From Candidatus Poribacteria bacterium (GTDB taxonomy: Bacteria; Poribacteria; WGA-4E; WGA-3G): a DNA stretch of 64,000 nucleotides. Each line of letters starts with the position of its first letter. Within the stretch, counting starts at the first letter, position 1. The notes under the pieces are model-generated. The model was not told where the DNA came from and ran no database searches. It worked only from the letters and a program-made list of their open reading frames with translations. Shown piece after piece: positions 43,807 through 53,738 of this stretch. The DNA is taken from positions 1-64,000 of the forward strand of contig PYJD01000040.1 of the NCBI GenBank assembly GCA_003635315.1, given 5' to 3'. A program made the translations under genes and the position numbers.

Positions 43807-45945
43807 TTAGTCTTCTGGTCTAATATCAAAAATACGTAATGTACAAAATGTTGTTGCAAGATTTACTTTATCTTCATCAACTAATTGAATTGTTAGATCT
43901 GTTGTTTGTGATTTTAAATCATTTGTAGCATGAATCTTAATTTCAACTGTCTCTGGATAATTCTTTCTTATATCTATTGGTAGAGTAGGATCAGAAAATT
44001 TCAACCCTCTAATATACTTAGGATCTATATTAACTTTTGTATTTTTCGCAGTACCACCTTTATTCTCTATCTCTAATATAATATGAACCGTTTCTTCAGG
44101 TGTTATCAACCCATCACTATTTTTCGGTTCCTCTACTATTGATGCTGAAATTGTTATATCCGGTTCTTGAAAAATCCACTTCCACACTTCATACTCATAT
44201 CCTACAAACCCAAGAACTAAGAATAAGAGTATTACACTTGCATAAATTAGACCCTTACTTTTCTTCTTATTTACAATTTTAACTGAGTATTTTATTAGTT
44301 TCAACAATTTTTTAGATTGTTCATGTTTGGGATTGATTCTTAATGCTTGTTGCACTGAGGATTGTGCTTGTGTAAATTCCCCCATTTCTAAGTAGGTTTT
44401 ACCTAAACCACAGTATGCCTCTACTGAATTTGGATCTGCTGTTAGTACTATTTTAAATGCAGAAGCAGCTTTCTGATATTGTCGATTACTAAGATATACA
44501 AGTCCACGTTCAAATTCCTTATCTATATCAATATCTTCTTGAGGATCACTTTCACCATCAGAATCCCCATTCTGTAGACGCTCTATCTCATCCAACAGTT
44601 GTTTTCCGTCTTGTAAATTTGGATCAATCCGTAAGACCTGATGAACAGAACTTTCTGCCTCATCCAATTGCTGGTTCTGATAGTATGCGTTTGCCAAACC
44701 AAGATGAGCATCCACATAGTCAGGTTCCATATCTAATGCATTCTGAAATTCACCAATTGCTTCATCTATCTTACCAGCATCAAGGTATGCTTTTCCAGTT
44801 GCATAATGTGCTTCATGTCTTGGTTGACCAGTAGGTTTAGATTCAGTTTTTCCATTTGTGTCTTTTGGCGTCGTTTCTTGAGAGTCTATTATTGTATCGT
44901 CAGGATCGGCTTTGAATGTAGGATCTATTGCCTCTAAAAGGGTTTTAGCAGGTTGATAAGTAGTATCAATTGATAATGCTTCTTTTGCAGCATTTCTTGC
45001 ATTATCGAGTTGAGCCAATCCGAGGAATGTGAGTGCCAGACTATGTTGTGCTTCCTTGTTCCTCGGGTCAAGTGAAATAGTCTTTTGTAAATTATCTAAA
45101 GCTCGGGGATAATTCTCCATCTTTAAATATGCAATCCCAAGATTATATTGTGCTGCAGTATAGTCTGGATCAAGGGTAATAACATTCTGTAAAGATGCTA
45201 TTGCATCACTAAAACGTTCATCTTTAAGGAAAGAGATTCCTCTGTTGTAGTGTGTTTGTTTTATCGATTCTACAAGATTATTAACGGGTTGGTAATTAGG
45301 ATCAAGCCGTTGAGTTTCTATCGCAGCATTCGTTGCTGCTTCTAAATTTCCAAACTCTCTATGGGCACGAGCAAGGTAATAGTGTGCTTCAATCTGATTA
45401 GGATTTCTTAAGATTGCCTCATCAAGGTATTGAATCGCATCTTGAAATTGTTTTAACTCAACAAAAGCGTTTCCTATGAGATAATGGATATCGTCATAGA
45501 TGATATTAGATGAGATGGAACTTTGTAATGAGTCTACTGCTTTGGCATAATCCCGTAGACCCAGAAAAGAACGACCAAGGTAATAATTCGTATCTTTAAA
45601 ATTGGAATCAAGTTTTATGACTTTTTGAAATGTCGTGGCTGCTTCCTGATAGTTCTTACCTTCCAATAATGTAATACCATTTTCGTAGTGTGTGGTTGTG
45701 ATGGAATCACTTAGGTCTTTAACTGAAGGATAATCGGGGTTTAGTTTTAGGGCAGTAAGGGTGGAGAGTTCAGCTTTATCCAGATCATTTAATTCCAAAT
45801 AAGCGCGACTAAGTCCACAGTGAGCATCAATATAATCAGGATCTAATTGAATCACTGCTTCGAATTCGGGTATAGCCTCTTGATACTGTTCATCATTCAG
45901 ATATGCGATGCCGAGATTATAGCGCGCTTCTTTTATGGCATTCAT
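43807..45945 (-). CDS. TPR-repeat protein with C-terminal membrane helix and exterior domain
   Basis: 712 residues without a signal peptide. About 14 canonical TPRs (NLGIAYLNDEQYQEAIPEFE-like) span residues 1-530, with an acidic low-complexity linker near 350-370 and 465-480. A single hydrophobic helix (SVILLFLVLGFVGYEYEV, ~560-578) is followed by a ~120-residue β-rich domain (EEPKNSDGLITPEETVHI...NKGGTAKNTKVN) like CARDB or other Ig-type adhesion modules. TPRs are then cytoplasmic and the terminal domain is periplasmic. This inside-to-outside layout suggests a bridge between a cytosolic partner and the envelope. Confidence 0.88.
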   Translation of the reverse strand: MNAIKEARYNLGIAYLNDEQYQEAIPEFEAVIQLDPDYIDAHCGLSRAYLELNDLDKAELSTLTALKLNPDYPSVKDLSDSITTTHYENGITLLEGKNYQEAATTFQKVIKLDSNFKDTNYYLGRSFLGLRDYAKAVDSLQSSISSNIIYDDIHYLIGNAFVELKQFQDAIQYLDEAILRNPNQIEAHYYLARAHREFGNLEAATNAAIETQRLDPNYQPVNNLVESIKQTHYNRGISFLKDERFSDAIASLQNVITLDPDYTAAQYNLGIAYLKMENYPRALDNLQKTISLDPRNKEAQHSLALTFLGLAQLDNARNAAKEALSIDTTYQPAKTLLEAIDPTFKADPDDTIIDSQETTPKDTNGKTESKPTGQPRHEAHYATGKAYLDAGKIDEAIGEFQNALDMEPDYVDAHLGLANAYYQNQQLDEAESSVHQVLRIDPNLQDGKQLLDEIERLQNGDSDGESDPQEDIDIDKEFERGLVYLSNRQYQKAASAFKIVLTADPNSVEAYCGLGKTYLEMGEFTQAQSSVQQALRINPKHEQSKKLLKLIKYSVKIVNKKKSKGLIYASVILLFLVLGFVGYEYEVWKWIFQEPDITISASIVEEPKNSDGLITPEETVHIILEIENKGGTAKNTKVNIDPKYIRGLKFSDPTLPIDIRKNYPETVEIKIHATNDLKSQTTDLTIQLVDEDKVNLATTFCTLRIFDIRPED

Positions 45946-46172
45946 TTTATTGGTGAATAAAGAATGATCAGACGTAGTTATATCTTGACATTATATTACA
46001 ATGTATATCTATAATCAACTAAAATCACTAAAATCACCAATATGACAGCGTGAATATGTTTAGACTGAATGTCAATTATACGTCCTATGCTGACGAAATT
46101 AATTATGTAATAAGTTTTTTAATTTTATGCAACTGATTATCAATAATAAAAATACATTAAATGGCAATTATC

Positions 46173-46201
46173 TTGAAATGAATGGGTGTTTTTGATAAAC
46201 T
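46173..46201 (+). promoter_or_regulatory. Possible promoter of the 46244 oxidoreductase gene
   Basis: TTGAAA (46173-46178), a 17-nt spacer and TAAACT (46196-46201), 42 nt before the start codon. Confidence 0.4.
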
Positions 46202-46243
46202 TCCAATTTAGTAGAAAAAATTTCTCATATACGAGGTAGGAAA

Positions 46244-47296
46244 ATGGCAGAAAAAACGTATCGTGTTGGAATTATCGGTTGTGGTGGTATGGGTAGATCA
46301 CATACCGGAAATTGGAGAGGAACAGGTCGCGCTGAAGTTGTAACTGCATCCGACATCAATGAAGAATCCGCAAAGAAATTCGCTGAAGATCAATCTCTAT
46401 CCTCCTACTACACAGATTTCGAGGAAATGTGTGAAAAAGAGGATCTTGATATCGTAAGTATAACTACTTGGCAAAGTGTCCGCGCAGAACCAACTATCGC
46501 TGCAGCAGAGAACGGTGTCCTCGGTGTTATTACTGAGAAGCCGATGGCTGCATCTGTTGGTGATGCACAAGATATGATGGATGCTTGTGAAAAGAATGGA
46601 ACAAAACTCGTGGTTGGTCACCAACGGCGTTTCAGTTCACAGAATTGTGAAGCTCGAAGATTAATCCAAGAAGGTGCTATTGGTCAACCGCAAGCAATGT
46701 TACGCCGGGATGGTCACGGTTTGCTAAACCGGGGTACACATGAAATCGACGAGATGCGTTATATTCTGGGTGATCCTGAACCACAATGGCTGATCGCTCA
46801 AGTTGCACGCAAAACAGACCGATGGGAACGTCGCGTGAGAACTGAAGACCTATGTATGGCTGAAATCTGTTTTGAAGGTGGCATACGCGGTGTTTATGAA
46901 AGTGATTTACCCGGTCCAGGACTCCGTGGGGACGCTGTTTATGGAGACGATGGACAGCTCCGTCGTGGAGAGGATGGAACGATAGAACTCCTGAATAGTA
47001 AAGCTGCAGGTTGGCAGACAATCAAACCCCGTCAAAGTGAACCGAATCAATTTACCGAGATGTTAGCATGGATTGAAGGGGATGTTGATGAACATAGGAA
47101 TGCTGGAAGACATGGATTTTGTACAATCGAAATCCTGATGGCGTTTTATGAATCTTTACGACTCCAGGATGTTGTTACATTTCCAATGGAAACACGTCCA
47201 AATCCACTTGATCTGTTAGTTGAAGGCGGAAAATTACCTGTCCATGTTGAAGGACGTTACGATATTCGGGCACCGTTTCCAGAAGAGAACAAGTAA
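46244..47296 (+). CDS. Gfo/Idh/MocA family oxidoreductase
   Basis: 350 residues. The nucleotide fold is YRVGIIGCGGMGRSH and the catalytic-lobe start has the canonical VITEKPMA (Glu-Lys-Pro). MQ-type linkers follow, and HQRRFSSQNCEARRLIQ and LLNRGTHEIDEMRYILGDPE carry the His/Asp typical of inositol or sugar dehydrogenases. It reduces or oxidises a sugar or cyclitol with NAD(P). The start has GAGG in the leader. It ends 37 nt before a bidirectional terminator. Confidence 0.9.
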   Translation: MAEKTYRVGIIGCGGMGRSHTGNWRGTGRAEVVTASDINEESAKKFAEDQSLSSYYTDFEEMCEKEDLDIVSITTWQSVRAEPTIAAAENGVLGVITEKPMAASVGDAQDMMDACEKNGTKLVVGHQRRFSSQNCEARRLIQEGAIGQPQAMLRRDGHGLLNRGTHEIDEMRYILGDPEPQWLIAQVARKTDRWERRVRTEDLCMAEICFEGGIRGVYESDLPGPGLRGDAVYGDDGQLRRGEDGTIELLNSKAAGWQTIKPRQSEPNQFTEMLAWIEGDVDEHRNAGRHGFCTIEILMAFYESLRLQDVVTFPMETRPNPLDLLVEGGKLPVHVEGRYDIRAPFPEENK

Positions 47297-47333
47297 TAGA
47301 TCGGAACGTGATTTACAAACACCACAATATAGC

Positions 47334-47365
47334 AAAGAAAGGACGGTTAACGCCGTCCTTTCTTT
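47334..47365. terminator. Bidirectional intrinsic terminator
   Basis: AAAGAAAGGACGG (47334-47346) pairs perfectly with 47353-47365 around a short loop, with a T-run on one side and A-run on the other. It serves both convergent genes. Confidence 0.93.
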
Positions 47366-47367
47366 TA

Positions 47368-48243
47368 TTAACAGTCTACATCTTTTCCATCACTACCGTA
47401 GACATCCATCCTATCCTGTGTTGAAATCTCTTCAGATCCGGCAGGTTTATAGTGTAATTGAAGGGCTCTCCGACGTTTTGTTGTTTGATTTGCTGGACTA
47501 CCATGATGTAATAATCCATGCCAAAAAAGACATCCCCCTGGTTGTAACGGGACAACTGTATCGCGGGCTACGGGAACATCTGTATCACAAATTTGCCAAT
47601 CCCTTCTGTTGAAATGGATCATTGGACCTTCAATATGAGAACCGGGTATGATGTGCATACAACCGTTTTCTGCAGTAGCTTCATCCAAGGCAATCCAAAC
47701 CCCAACAACTGTTGTGCCTTTCTGAAGATTGAAGTACGCCAAATCTTGATGCCACGGTTTTTCTGATCCAAAACGAGGTGGTTTAACTAATGCCATATCT
47801 TGAAAGAGTATTGGTGTATCTTCCATGATTCTTTGGAGAACACTCAGTAATCCAGCATGTTCAGCAATAGCATTCAACCGAGGTTCATGGTCGACATATT
47901 TGAATATCTTTCTGATAGCATCACGGCGTTCCTGAGGATCCATCTCATTCTTTGCCTTCGCAAGTTTAGGTTCAAATTGGATTGCCTTAAAGTCAGGATT
48001 GTTCCCGTCCATCAGATATACCATTCCCTCTAAAGCGGAACTTATTTCATCCTGTGAAAAGCCATCTTCAATTACGAGATATCCGTGTTGATGAAAATAG
48101 TTAATATCATCATCTGTTACAGAGGAAAATCCTCCCTTAATACTATTCGCAACATGATCAAATCGGTATAAGTCCTTAGGATACGGAATCGGTGATAATG
48201 AAGGATCAGGGTTATGTAAATTAGTTGATGAAGGTTGATTCAT
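47368..48243 (-). CDS. Phytanoyl-CoA dioxygenase (PhyH) family protein
   Basis: 291 residues. The non-haem iron site is complete: HxD in PWHQDLAYF, distal His in FWHGLLHHGS and the 2-oxoglutarate Arg in KRRRALQLHY. The core motif VVGVWIALDEATAENGCMHI and PGSH confirm the double-stranded β-helix. Such proteins hydroxylate small substrates with 2-oxoglutarate and O2. It starts 11 nt after the stop of the HD gene, so the two are probably co-transcribed. Substrate unknown. Confidence 0.92.
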   Translation of the reverse strand: MNQPSSTNLHNPDPSLSPIPYPKDLYRFDHVANSIKGGFSSVTDDDINYFHQHGYLVIEDGFSQDEISSALEGMVYLMDGNNPDFKAIQFEPKLAKAKNEMDPQERRDAIRKIFKYVDHEPRLNAIAEHAGLLSVLQRIMEDTPILFQDMALVKPPRFGSEKPWHQDLAYFNLQKGTTVVGVWIALDEATAENGCMHIIPGSHIEGPMIHFNRRDWQICDTDVPVARDTVVPLQPGGCLFWHGLLHHGSPANQTTKRRRALQLHYKPAGSEEISTQDRMDVYGSDGKDVDC

Positions 48244-48254
48244 TGGAATACTCC

Positions 48255-49268
48255 TTAGATTTCACCACGACTTTCTTGATCAAGTAAAGTCAAGAAGTGT
48301 TTTACTCGATTAACAGAATCTTGTGCACGTTCACGGGATGAAGAATCTCTCTCCTCGTCTTCTACCGATTTTTGACGTTCTGGCAACCACTCCTCCTGTA
48401 GATATTGGAGTTGATTTTGAAAATGTGGATCTTCTGTCACACTAACAAAATATTCAATTATCCCCAATAAGCCGTATTTACGATTTATTTCTATATCATC
48501 TAATTCATCCACCATCTGTGTGAATAAATGCTGATTACGATCTTGCCTTGCTTGAGCAACTTCCCGTGCTGATTCGGTCAGTAGATTATCAACAAATTCC
48601 TGTTTGGAATTAATCCATCTGGGTAAATTTCTGACATATTCTTCTAAATTCCAGCTTCCACGTTGGAGTGCAAAGTACGCATGAATATGTATGTTTCTGA
48701 AGAAACCAGTATAACCAACATTTGGATCCATTGTATCTGCATCATAAAGAATTTGGTTTTCAATATTACCGTAGAGGAGTTTGAAGTTCTCCGCTGTCAG
48801 ATTCATCGGTTTCAGATGTGCCAATACAACAGCTGTTGCGGCTTCGACAAATTCCTTGTCAAAGTCATACATTTGTAGAATGTGTTCTGTGATGACAGCA
48901 CCCGATTCGTGATGTACTTTACCATGAAGATTGTGCTTTTTGTAAAGATCCGTAACGACATTCTGTCCTGTGGGTGTAAGCGTTTCATTAAGCCAGAATC
49001 CGTTATGGTCGAGAATCCTTTTACCGTTGTCATCTGTTAATATGACACCATCATAACGTTTTGTAATATCGTGTAATGTTCCTGCGATTTCCAACAGTTT
49101 AACATTACCATTTTCACGTCTTCCAAGTTCCATACTCATGGCTCGGACACGCATAGTGTGGTTCCAAGTATAATGTCGCCATTGAAACCCTACTCGGTTG
49201 TGTTCCCATAGATTAAAGGTATCATTGACCAGTGTTTCCAATTCACTCAAGACTTGGTCGTAATTCAT
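48255..49268 (-). CDS. HD-domain metal-dependent phosphohydrolase-like protein
   Basis: 337 residues. HD-superfamily ligands are visible in WNHTMRVRAMSMELG (His) and the hallmark His-Asp pair in AGTLHDITKRYDG; later His residues (HESGAVITEHIL; VVLAHLKPMN) and Asp (LYDADTMDP) complete a two-metal-type site. The second half is helical. Family members hydrolyse phosphomonoesters or nucleotides. A C-terminal charged stretch (EERDSSSRERAQD) may be disordered. Its substrate is unknown; the PhyH gene follows closely. Confidence 0.82.
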   Translation of the reverse strand: MNYDQVLSELETLVNDTFNLWEHNRVGFQWRHYTWNHTMRVRAMSMELGRRENGNVKLLEIAGTLHDITKRYDGVILTDDNGKRILDHNGFWLNETLTPTGQNVVTDLYKKHNLHGKVHHESGAVITEHILQMYDFDKEFVEAATAVVLAHLKPMNLTAENFKLLYGNIENQILYDADTMDPNVGYTGFFRNIHIHAYFALQRGSWNLEEYVRNLPRWINSKQEFVDNLLTESAREVAQARQDRNQHLFTQMVDELDDIEINRKYGLLGIIEYFVSVTEDPHFQNQLQYLQEEWLPERQKSVEDEERDSSSRERAQDSVNRVKHFLTLLDQESRGEI

Positions 49269-49284
49269 AAAAACCTCGTTTTAT

Positions 49285-50040
49285 TTATTCACTATACTTA
49301 ACTTTGACAAGTGATAAACCATTTGCTGGAACTGATGGTCCTGCTAATGATCTATCTCTGGCATCTACAATACTTAGGAATTGTGTGGTTGCATCTGAGA
49401 TATTACAGTTTGAATCTTTTATACACTTTAAGATTGTACCAACTATGGCTCGTACCATACCTCTTAAGAACGATTCCGCTTCAAATTCAAAAAGGATAAA
49501 ATCATCCCTTGTATGGCAAAAGGCTTTGTAAAAAACACATACTGGATTGGTTCTATCACTTCCTGTTTTTTGAAAAGAGGAGAAATCGTGTTTACCTATT
49601 AGACATTTACAAATTTGATTGGCAATTTCAACGTTTATTTTCGACGAAACATGATGGCACGTTCTGTGTAAGAGAGCAGAAGGATATGATCTATTCAGTA
49701 TTGTATACCTATAATATCTACTAATTGCACTGAACCTTGCATGAAAATCTGTATCCACTTCAGATGCTTCAAGCACAACAACGTCAGAAGGAAGAAAGGT
49801 GTTCGTACCTGATTGAAAAGCTGCAATAGGTATTAACGAATTAGTCTGAAAATTAGCAACTTGTCCCTCAGCATGTACACCCGAATCTGTTCTTCCTGCA
49901 CCAATTAGCTGGATTGACGAATGTGTTAATTGTCCAATCGCATCTTCAACCACACCTTGTATTGTTGGCAGATTGGGTTGGATCTGCCATCCGTGATAGT
50001 GTGTTCCATCATATTCAAGGACAAGCTTAATATTTCGCAT
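49285..50040 (-). CDS. truA: tRNA pseudouridine synthase A
   Basis: 251 residues from the Met at 50040 (MRNIKLVLEYDGTHYHGWQ, the standard opening); an earlier in-frame Met adds 15 unrelated residues. The catalytic Asp is Asp52 in GAGRTDSGVHA, and SRYYRYTIL, FSSFQKTG and FLRGMVRAIVGT match the family. It makes pseudouridine at positions 38-40 of tRNA anticodon stems. It is divergent from the next oxidoreductase gene. Confidence 0.94.
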   Translation of the reverse strand: MRNIKLVLEYDGTHYHGWQIQPNLPTIQGVVEDAIGQLTHSSIQLIGAGRTDSGVHAEGQVANFQTNSLIPIAAFQSGTNTFLPSDVVVLEASEVDTDFHARFSAISRYYRYTILNRSYPSALLHRTCHHVSSKINVEIANQICKCLIGKHDFSSFQKTGSDRTNPVCVFYKAFCHTRDDFILFEFEAESFLRGMVRAIVGTILKCIKDSNCNISDATTQFLSIVDARDRSLAGPSVPANGLSLVKVKYSE

Positions 50041-50187
50041 CTTCTTACATAAAGGACTAAACCTACAATATATACAAAATATCATACCGTTTTATAGGTG
50101 TCAATTGAATTATAGTTTTGAAATATGGTGCATGGATTCATGGTATATGATACGATACTATTAGATTTTAATTGAGAGGTAATATTA

Positions 50188-51279
50188 ATGAGCCGTGTTC
50201 GAATAGGTGTCATCGGTAGTGGTGCAATAGCACAGGTACACCATTTACCAAATCTTGCACTGCTACATAGAGAATTTGTCGTACCCATAATTTGTGATTT
50301 ATCTAAAAAGACTGCTGAAGCTGCTGCGAAGAGATTTAAGATTCCTGAATATGTTACAGATTATCGTGAACTCTTAGATACAAACGTTGATGCTGTTTTA
50401 CTCTGTCATGGAGATCCAAAAACAAACATAGCACTTGCTGCATTTGAAGCAGGGAAGCATGTCTTCATTGAAAAACCTGTCTGTTTTTCATTACAAGAAA
50501 TAGATGCCATGATAGCTGCTCAGAAAAAGGCTAACAAAGTAGGACAAGCGGGTTATATGAAGGTACACGATCCCGCTTTTCAATATGCAAAAAATGAAGT
50601 TGATTCAATGGATAGTTACCGGTTTGTCCAGATTAACCATCTGCATCCTAACAACAGATTACATCTGAGTCAATTTGACGTGGAACGATATGATGACATT
50701 CCAGATGGTGCATTGGAACCATCCATTTCTGCCCGAAGACAGGCTGTAGCAGATGCTATCGGGGATGTATCACCTGAAGCAGAACGCGCTTTCTTTTTGC
50801 TTTCAGGAAGTATGATTCACGACCTATATAGTCTGCGAGTCATGCTGGGTCCGCCAAGTGAGGTGGTCAGCGCGGAGGTATGGTCAAATGGACAAGGGGT
50901 TAGCATTGTTTTCGGTTTTCCAAACGGTGCGCGTTGTATTGCTACCTGGGTTGATTTACCTGATCTCTGGGATTTCAAAGAAACATTAGAAATCTATGGT
51001 GATAATAAAAGGGTGGTTGTTTCCTACCCTACAGGATTTTCAAGAGGAATACTTTCTGAAGTCACTATTCAAGGAATTGATGCTGCAGGTACAACATATA
51101 GTAAAACTCCAGCTATAGAATGGGAAAGTGCTTTTGTACGCGAACTACGCCATTTTCACGATTGTATTACCAATGGGGTAGATTGCTATACTTCTATTGA
51201 ATCTGCACGAATGGATATTGAATTGATTATCAGTATTGTTAGGTGTTATGTTGAGAAATCTCCTGTAACATGTAATTAA
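50188..51279 (+). CDS. Gfo/Idh/MocA family oxidoreductase
   Basis: 363 residues. RIGVIGSGAIAQVHHLPNL is the NAD(P)-binding start and FIEKPVCFSLQEID the canonical EKP catalytic motif. The C-terminal domain includes GSMIHDLYSLRVMLGPPSE, with a His-Asp pair in the usual place. GAGAGG lies about 9 nt before the ATG. It has a terminator after it. Substrate unknown; members use sugars and cyclitols. Confidence 0.9.
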   Translation: MSRVRIGVIGSGAIAQVHHLPNLALLHREFVVPIICDLSKKTAEAAAKRFKIPEYVTDYRELLDTNVDAVLLCHGDPKTNIALAAFEAGKHVFIEKPVCFSLQEIDAMIAAQKKANKVGQAGYMKVHDPAFQYAKNEVDSMDSYRFVQINHLHPNNRLHLSQFDVERYDDIPDGALEPSISARRQAVADAIGDVSPEAERAFFLLSGSMIHDLYSLRVMLGPPSEVVSAEVWSNGQGVSIVFGFPNGARCIATWVDLPDLWDFKETLEIYGDNKRVVVSYPTGFSRGILSEVTIQGIDAAGTTYSKTPAIEWESAFVRELRHFHDCITNGVDCYTSIESARMDIELIISIVRCYVEKSPVTCN

Positions 51280-51284
51280 AGAAG

Positions 51285-51320
51285 GAAAGGTGGACAATTC
51301 TATTGAATTGTCCACCTTTC
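51285..51320. terminator. Bidirectional intrinsic terminator, 16-bp stem
   Basis: GAAAGGTGGACAATTC (51285-51300) pairs perfectly with 51305-51320 around a TATT loop, with a T-run following on the plus strand. Confidence 0.94.
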
Positions 51321-51335
51321 TTTTTAGACGAAAAA

Positions 51336-53390
51336 TTACTCAACAACACCATCTTCTATTATTGGTTCAATGGGTTGAACTTCGACTTTAATTTCTGTAT
51401 TACCAGTAACAATAAACCTATTAACAATGAAAGGAAGACCAGTAATTGGTACAGGTGGTGGTCCCTTAGGTTCTACCTGTGGTTCACTATCTTCTGGCAT
51501 TTCACCATCTTCTGGTAGTTCACCGTCTTCTGGTAATTCGCCATCTTCTGGCATTTCACCATCTTCTGGTAGTTCACCGTCTTCTGGTAATTCACCATTC
51601 TCAGGTTGTTCACCATCTTCACCTATCTCTGGATCTGGAAGGTTCTCGAATAATGTGGCAAAGAATTGTTCAAAGAAACTTGCAAAGAGATCTTCAATTT
51701 CTGGATCGAGTACTTCTGGTTCCTCCTCTAATGCAGCAAGCGTTACAAGGACTAAGCCTTTATCATACTGACCATCTTTGAGTTGATATATCAATTCGTC
51801 TAAACTCTCTGGAGATGGAGCAAACGGTATACCAAAAGGATTGAAACCGAAGGTAGTCGCAGATGTAACTGCTAAACGAGCAGGACCAGGTATGAAGTTT
51901 TCAGGTATACGGAGTTTTACTTCTCTATACATCTTCCGACTTCTGCCAGCAGCACTCCAGTGTGGCAACATCTCTACTACAAAAGTCGCTTCTTCACCCT
52001 GTTTAATCTCACTGACAACATGAATATCAGTTATCTCTGTATGTAGAATATTAGGTATATCTATGAGAGATACCTTAATTTCATCAATTGTTGCTCTTCC
52101 GGCACCATTATACAGAATATGGGAAAATGACTTAACTATGATATCCACATTTGCCAATACTGATTCAAACGGATCAGGGGTAATTGTTCTGAATGATTCT
52201 GTATAGACTGTATCTGTTTCTTTAAAACTCACAGCAACATTGGCTTCAATTGTACTTGGATTAACTTCCATTCGGATTGAATCTAATGTTGCAGCCACTA
52301 CAATCGGAATCGCCCATTCTTGACCGTATGCAACCTCATGGTTTTTCTGAATAGGTCCTGGACTGTTGACAGGTTGATAATACACTGTAACTGGAATCAT
52401 ATCAGGCAATTTACCAAGTTCACCAACAATACCAGGTCTAAGGTCTTTGGTCATTGTTCCAATTGGATTCCCGTAAGCTGAGGCAGATTTATAGGCAATT
52501 CGAGTATTTGGAACGATACCATCAACTACAGCTCTGTATACTGGTAATGATGCCTTCCCATCAAGAAACATGTCATGACCAAAGGCAACAAATGTACCAT
52601 CATATACCTGTGTGACAGTTCCAAAACCCATACTGTTTACAACATCCCCGGTTGCGATTGCAACACCTATCATATCCCCTGCAGAAAGTTGTAATGTCGC
52701 ATTGGCTGGTGGGGCAGCAGGAGCACCACCTATTCTTGAGAAGAATTCAACAGCATCAAATTGCGTACCACTAAGATGGGACGAAAGTTGGTTCAATCTG
52801 TTATTGTCAACACCAGAAATTGTAACGGGCGTCTTAACTTTGGTAAAGGTCGCATTTACTCCAGCACCAGGGGCTGCGGGTGGATTCAAAAATTCACCAA
52901 AGGTTGTATGGTTTATAGTTGCTTCCATTGCTTCAATGGGTGTAACCCAAAATCTATAGGGTGCTTTTGCCCATGCATCCCCATAAGCAAGTGCACCAAA
53001 GACTCTTCCAGGAGGACCAACTGGACTCCCCGACATACCTTGGGCAAGACCACCCATTGCTGTCACTGATTCATCGGTAATTATACATTCATAGAGTGGA
53101 AATCCAAACCCAATAGGTTGAATCCTACGAAATTCAGCTTCAAAAGCTACTTTACTTGTTCCTTCTATGACAGTAATTACTTCTACTCGTGTCTTGGTTG
53201 CAAGTCTGCTAACTTCAGCTTCATACATCGGTTCAAGCACGACTTCTCCAACCAAAGGTGCTTTGTTAAATACATTTGATACATCAGCGATTGTTGGATT
53301 TTCAACTTCATGTTGTTCTGTATCCTGAGAACAACCGAATTGTAATAAAATTGCCAATGCAATAAAAACTATAACAAAATGTCTTTTCAT
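51336..53390 (-). CDS. Lipoprotein of the SpoIVB/S55 peptidase family with acidic repeat tail
   Basis: 684 residues. The signal ends in a lipobox (LLQFGC, Cys ~20). The S55-type serine-peptidase hallmark is AQGMSGSPVGPPGRVFGALAY, and the later FVAFGHDMFLDGKASLPVYR and GTMTKDLRPGIVGELGKLPD blocks complete the family pattern. A linker at ~585-640 has six-residue repeats (ELPEDG/EMPEDG), which at DNA level form tandem 18- and 36-bp repeats around 51483-51612. The protein then ends in a Pro/Glu-rich stretch and a short β-rich tail. In sporulators S55 cuts sigma-factor regulators, but similar exported proteins occur in non-sporulators with unknown roles. The catalytic His is not pinned here. Confidence 0.85.
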   Translation of the reverse strand: MKRHFVIVFIALAILLQFGCSQDTEQHEVENPTIADVSNVFNKAPLVGEVVLEPMYEAEVSRLATKTRVEVITVIEGTSKVAFEAEFRRIQPIGFGFPLYECIITDESVTAMGGLAQGMSGSPVGPPGRVFGALAYGDAWAKAPYRFWVTPIEAMEATINHTTFGEFLNPPAAPGAGVNATFTKVKTPVTISGVDNNRLNQLSSHLSGTQFDAVEFFSRIGGAPAAPPANATLQLSAGDMIGVAIATGDVVNSMGFGTVTQVYDGTFVAFGHDMFLDGKASLPVYRAVVDGIVPNTRIAYKSASAYGNPIGTMTKDLRPGIVGELGKLPDMIPVTVYYQPVNSPGPIQKNHEVAYGQEWAIPIVVAATLDSIRMEVNPSTIEANVAVSFKETDTVYTESFRTITPDPFESVLANVDIIVKSFSHILYNGAGRATIDEIKVSLIDIPNILHTEITDIHVVSEIKQGEEATFVVEMLPHWSAAGRSRKMYREVKLRIPENFIPGPARLAVTSATTFGFNPFGIPFAPSPESLDELIYQLKDGQYDKGLVLVTLAALEEEPEVLDPEIEDLFASFFEQFFATLFENLPDPEIGEDGEQPENGELPEDGELPEDGEMPEDGELPEDGELPEDGEMPEDSEPQVEPKGPPPVPITGLPFIVNRFIVTGNTEIKVEVQPIEPIIEDGVVE
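51483..51612. repeat. Tandem 18-bp coding repeat in the S55-type gene
   Basis: Encodes the ELPEDG/EMPEDG run. Units are 18 bp, and a 54-bp super-unit (two ELPEDG and one EMPEDG) repeats twice. It is likely to change length by slippage between strains. Confidence 0.85.
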
Positions 53391-53738
53391 TACTTTCTCC
53401 TACTTCAAATATATGAATATCTGAAATGAGTTAATCAATTCCAATATTTTCTAAATTAAGTATTGTATTCAATTGTTGTAATTAAATTTGACAGATATAA
53501 TTCATCTACAAAATATACAATCTAATTAATGAACCATAAACCCATTTATAAACTAAGGACAGATTTTAAAACTACATTATATTTTTGAGATATCTTATTT
53601 TGACAAATTATTGTATTGTTAAAAAATCAACTTGTAGATTATTGAAGATATAATCTACAATAACTCATCCAAAATGATGGATTTGAAACATCCATCTGTA
53701 ATAAAACTTGATAAAATCAATGCTTGAATCTCAATATA
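53391..53738. other. 348-bp AT-rich intergenic region
   Basis: Separates two minus-strand genes. It contains a TTGACA on the plus strand with no gene downstream, and short A/T tracts. No repeat or RNA gene is seen; it presumably carries the promoter of the S55-type gene. Confidence 0.4.

Noticed and set aside
53600-53640. TTGACA-type promoter on the plus strand
   Set aside because: No plus-strand gene follows and the −10 match is poor.
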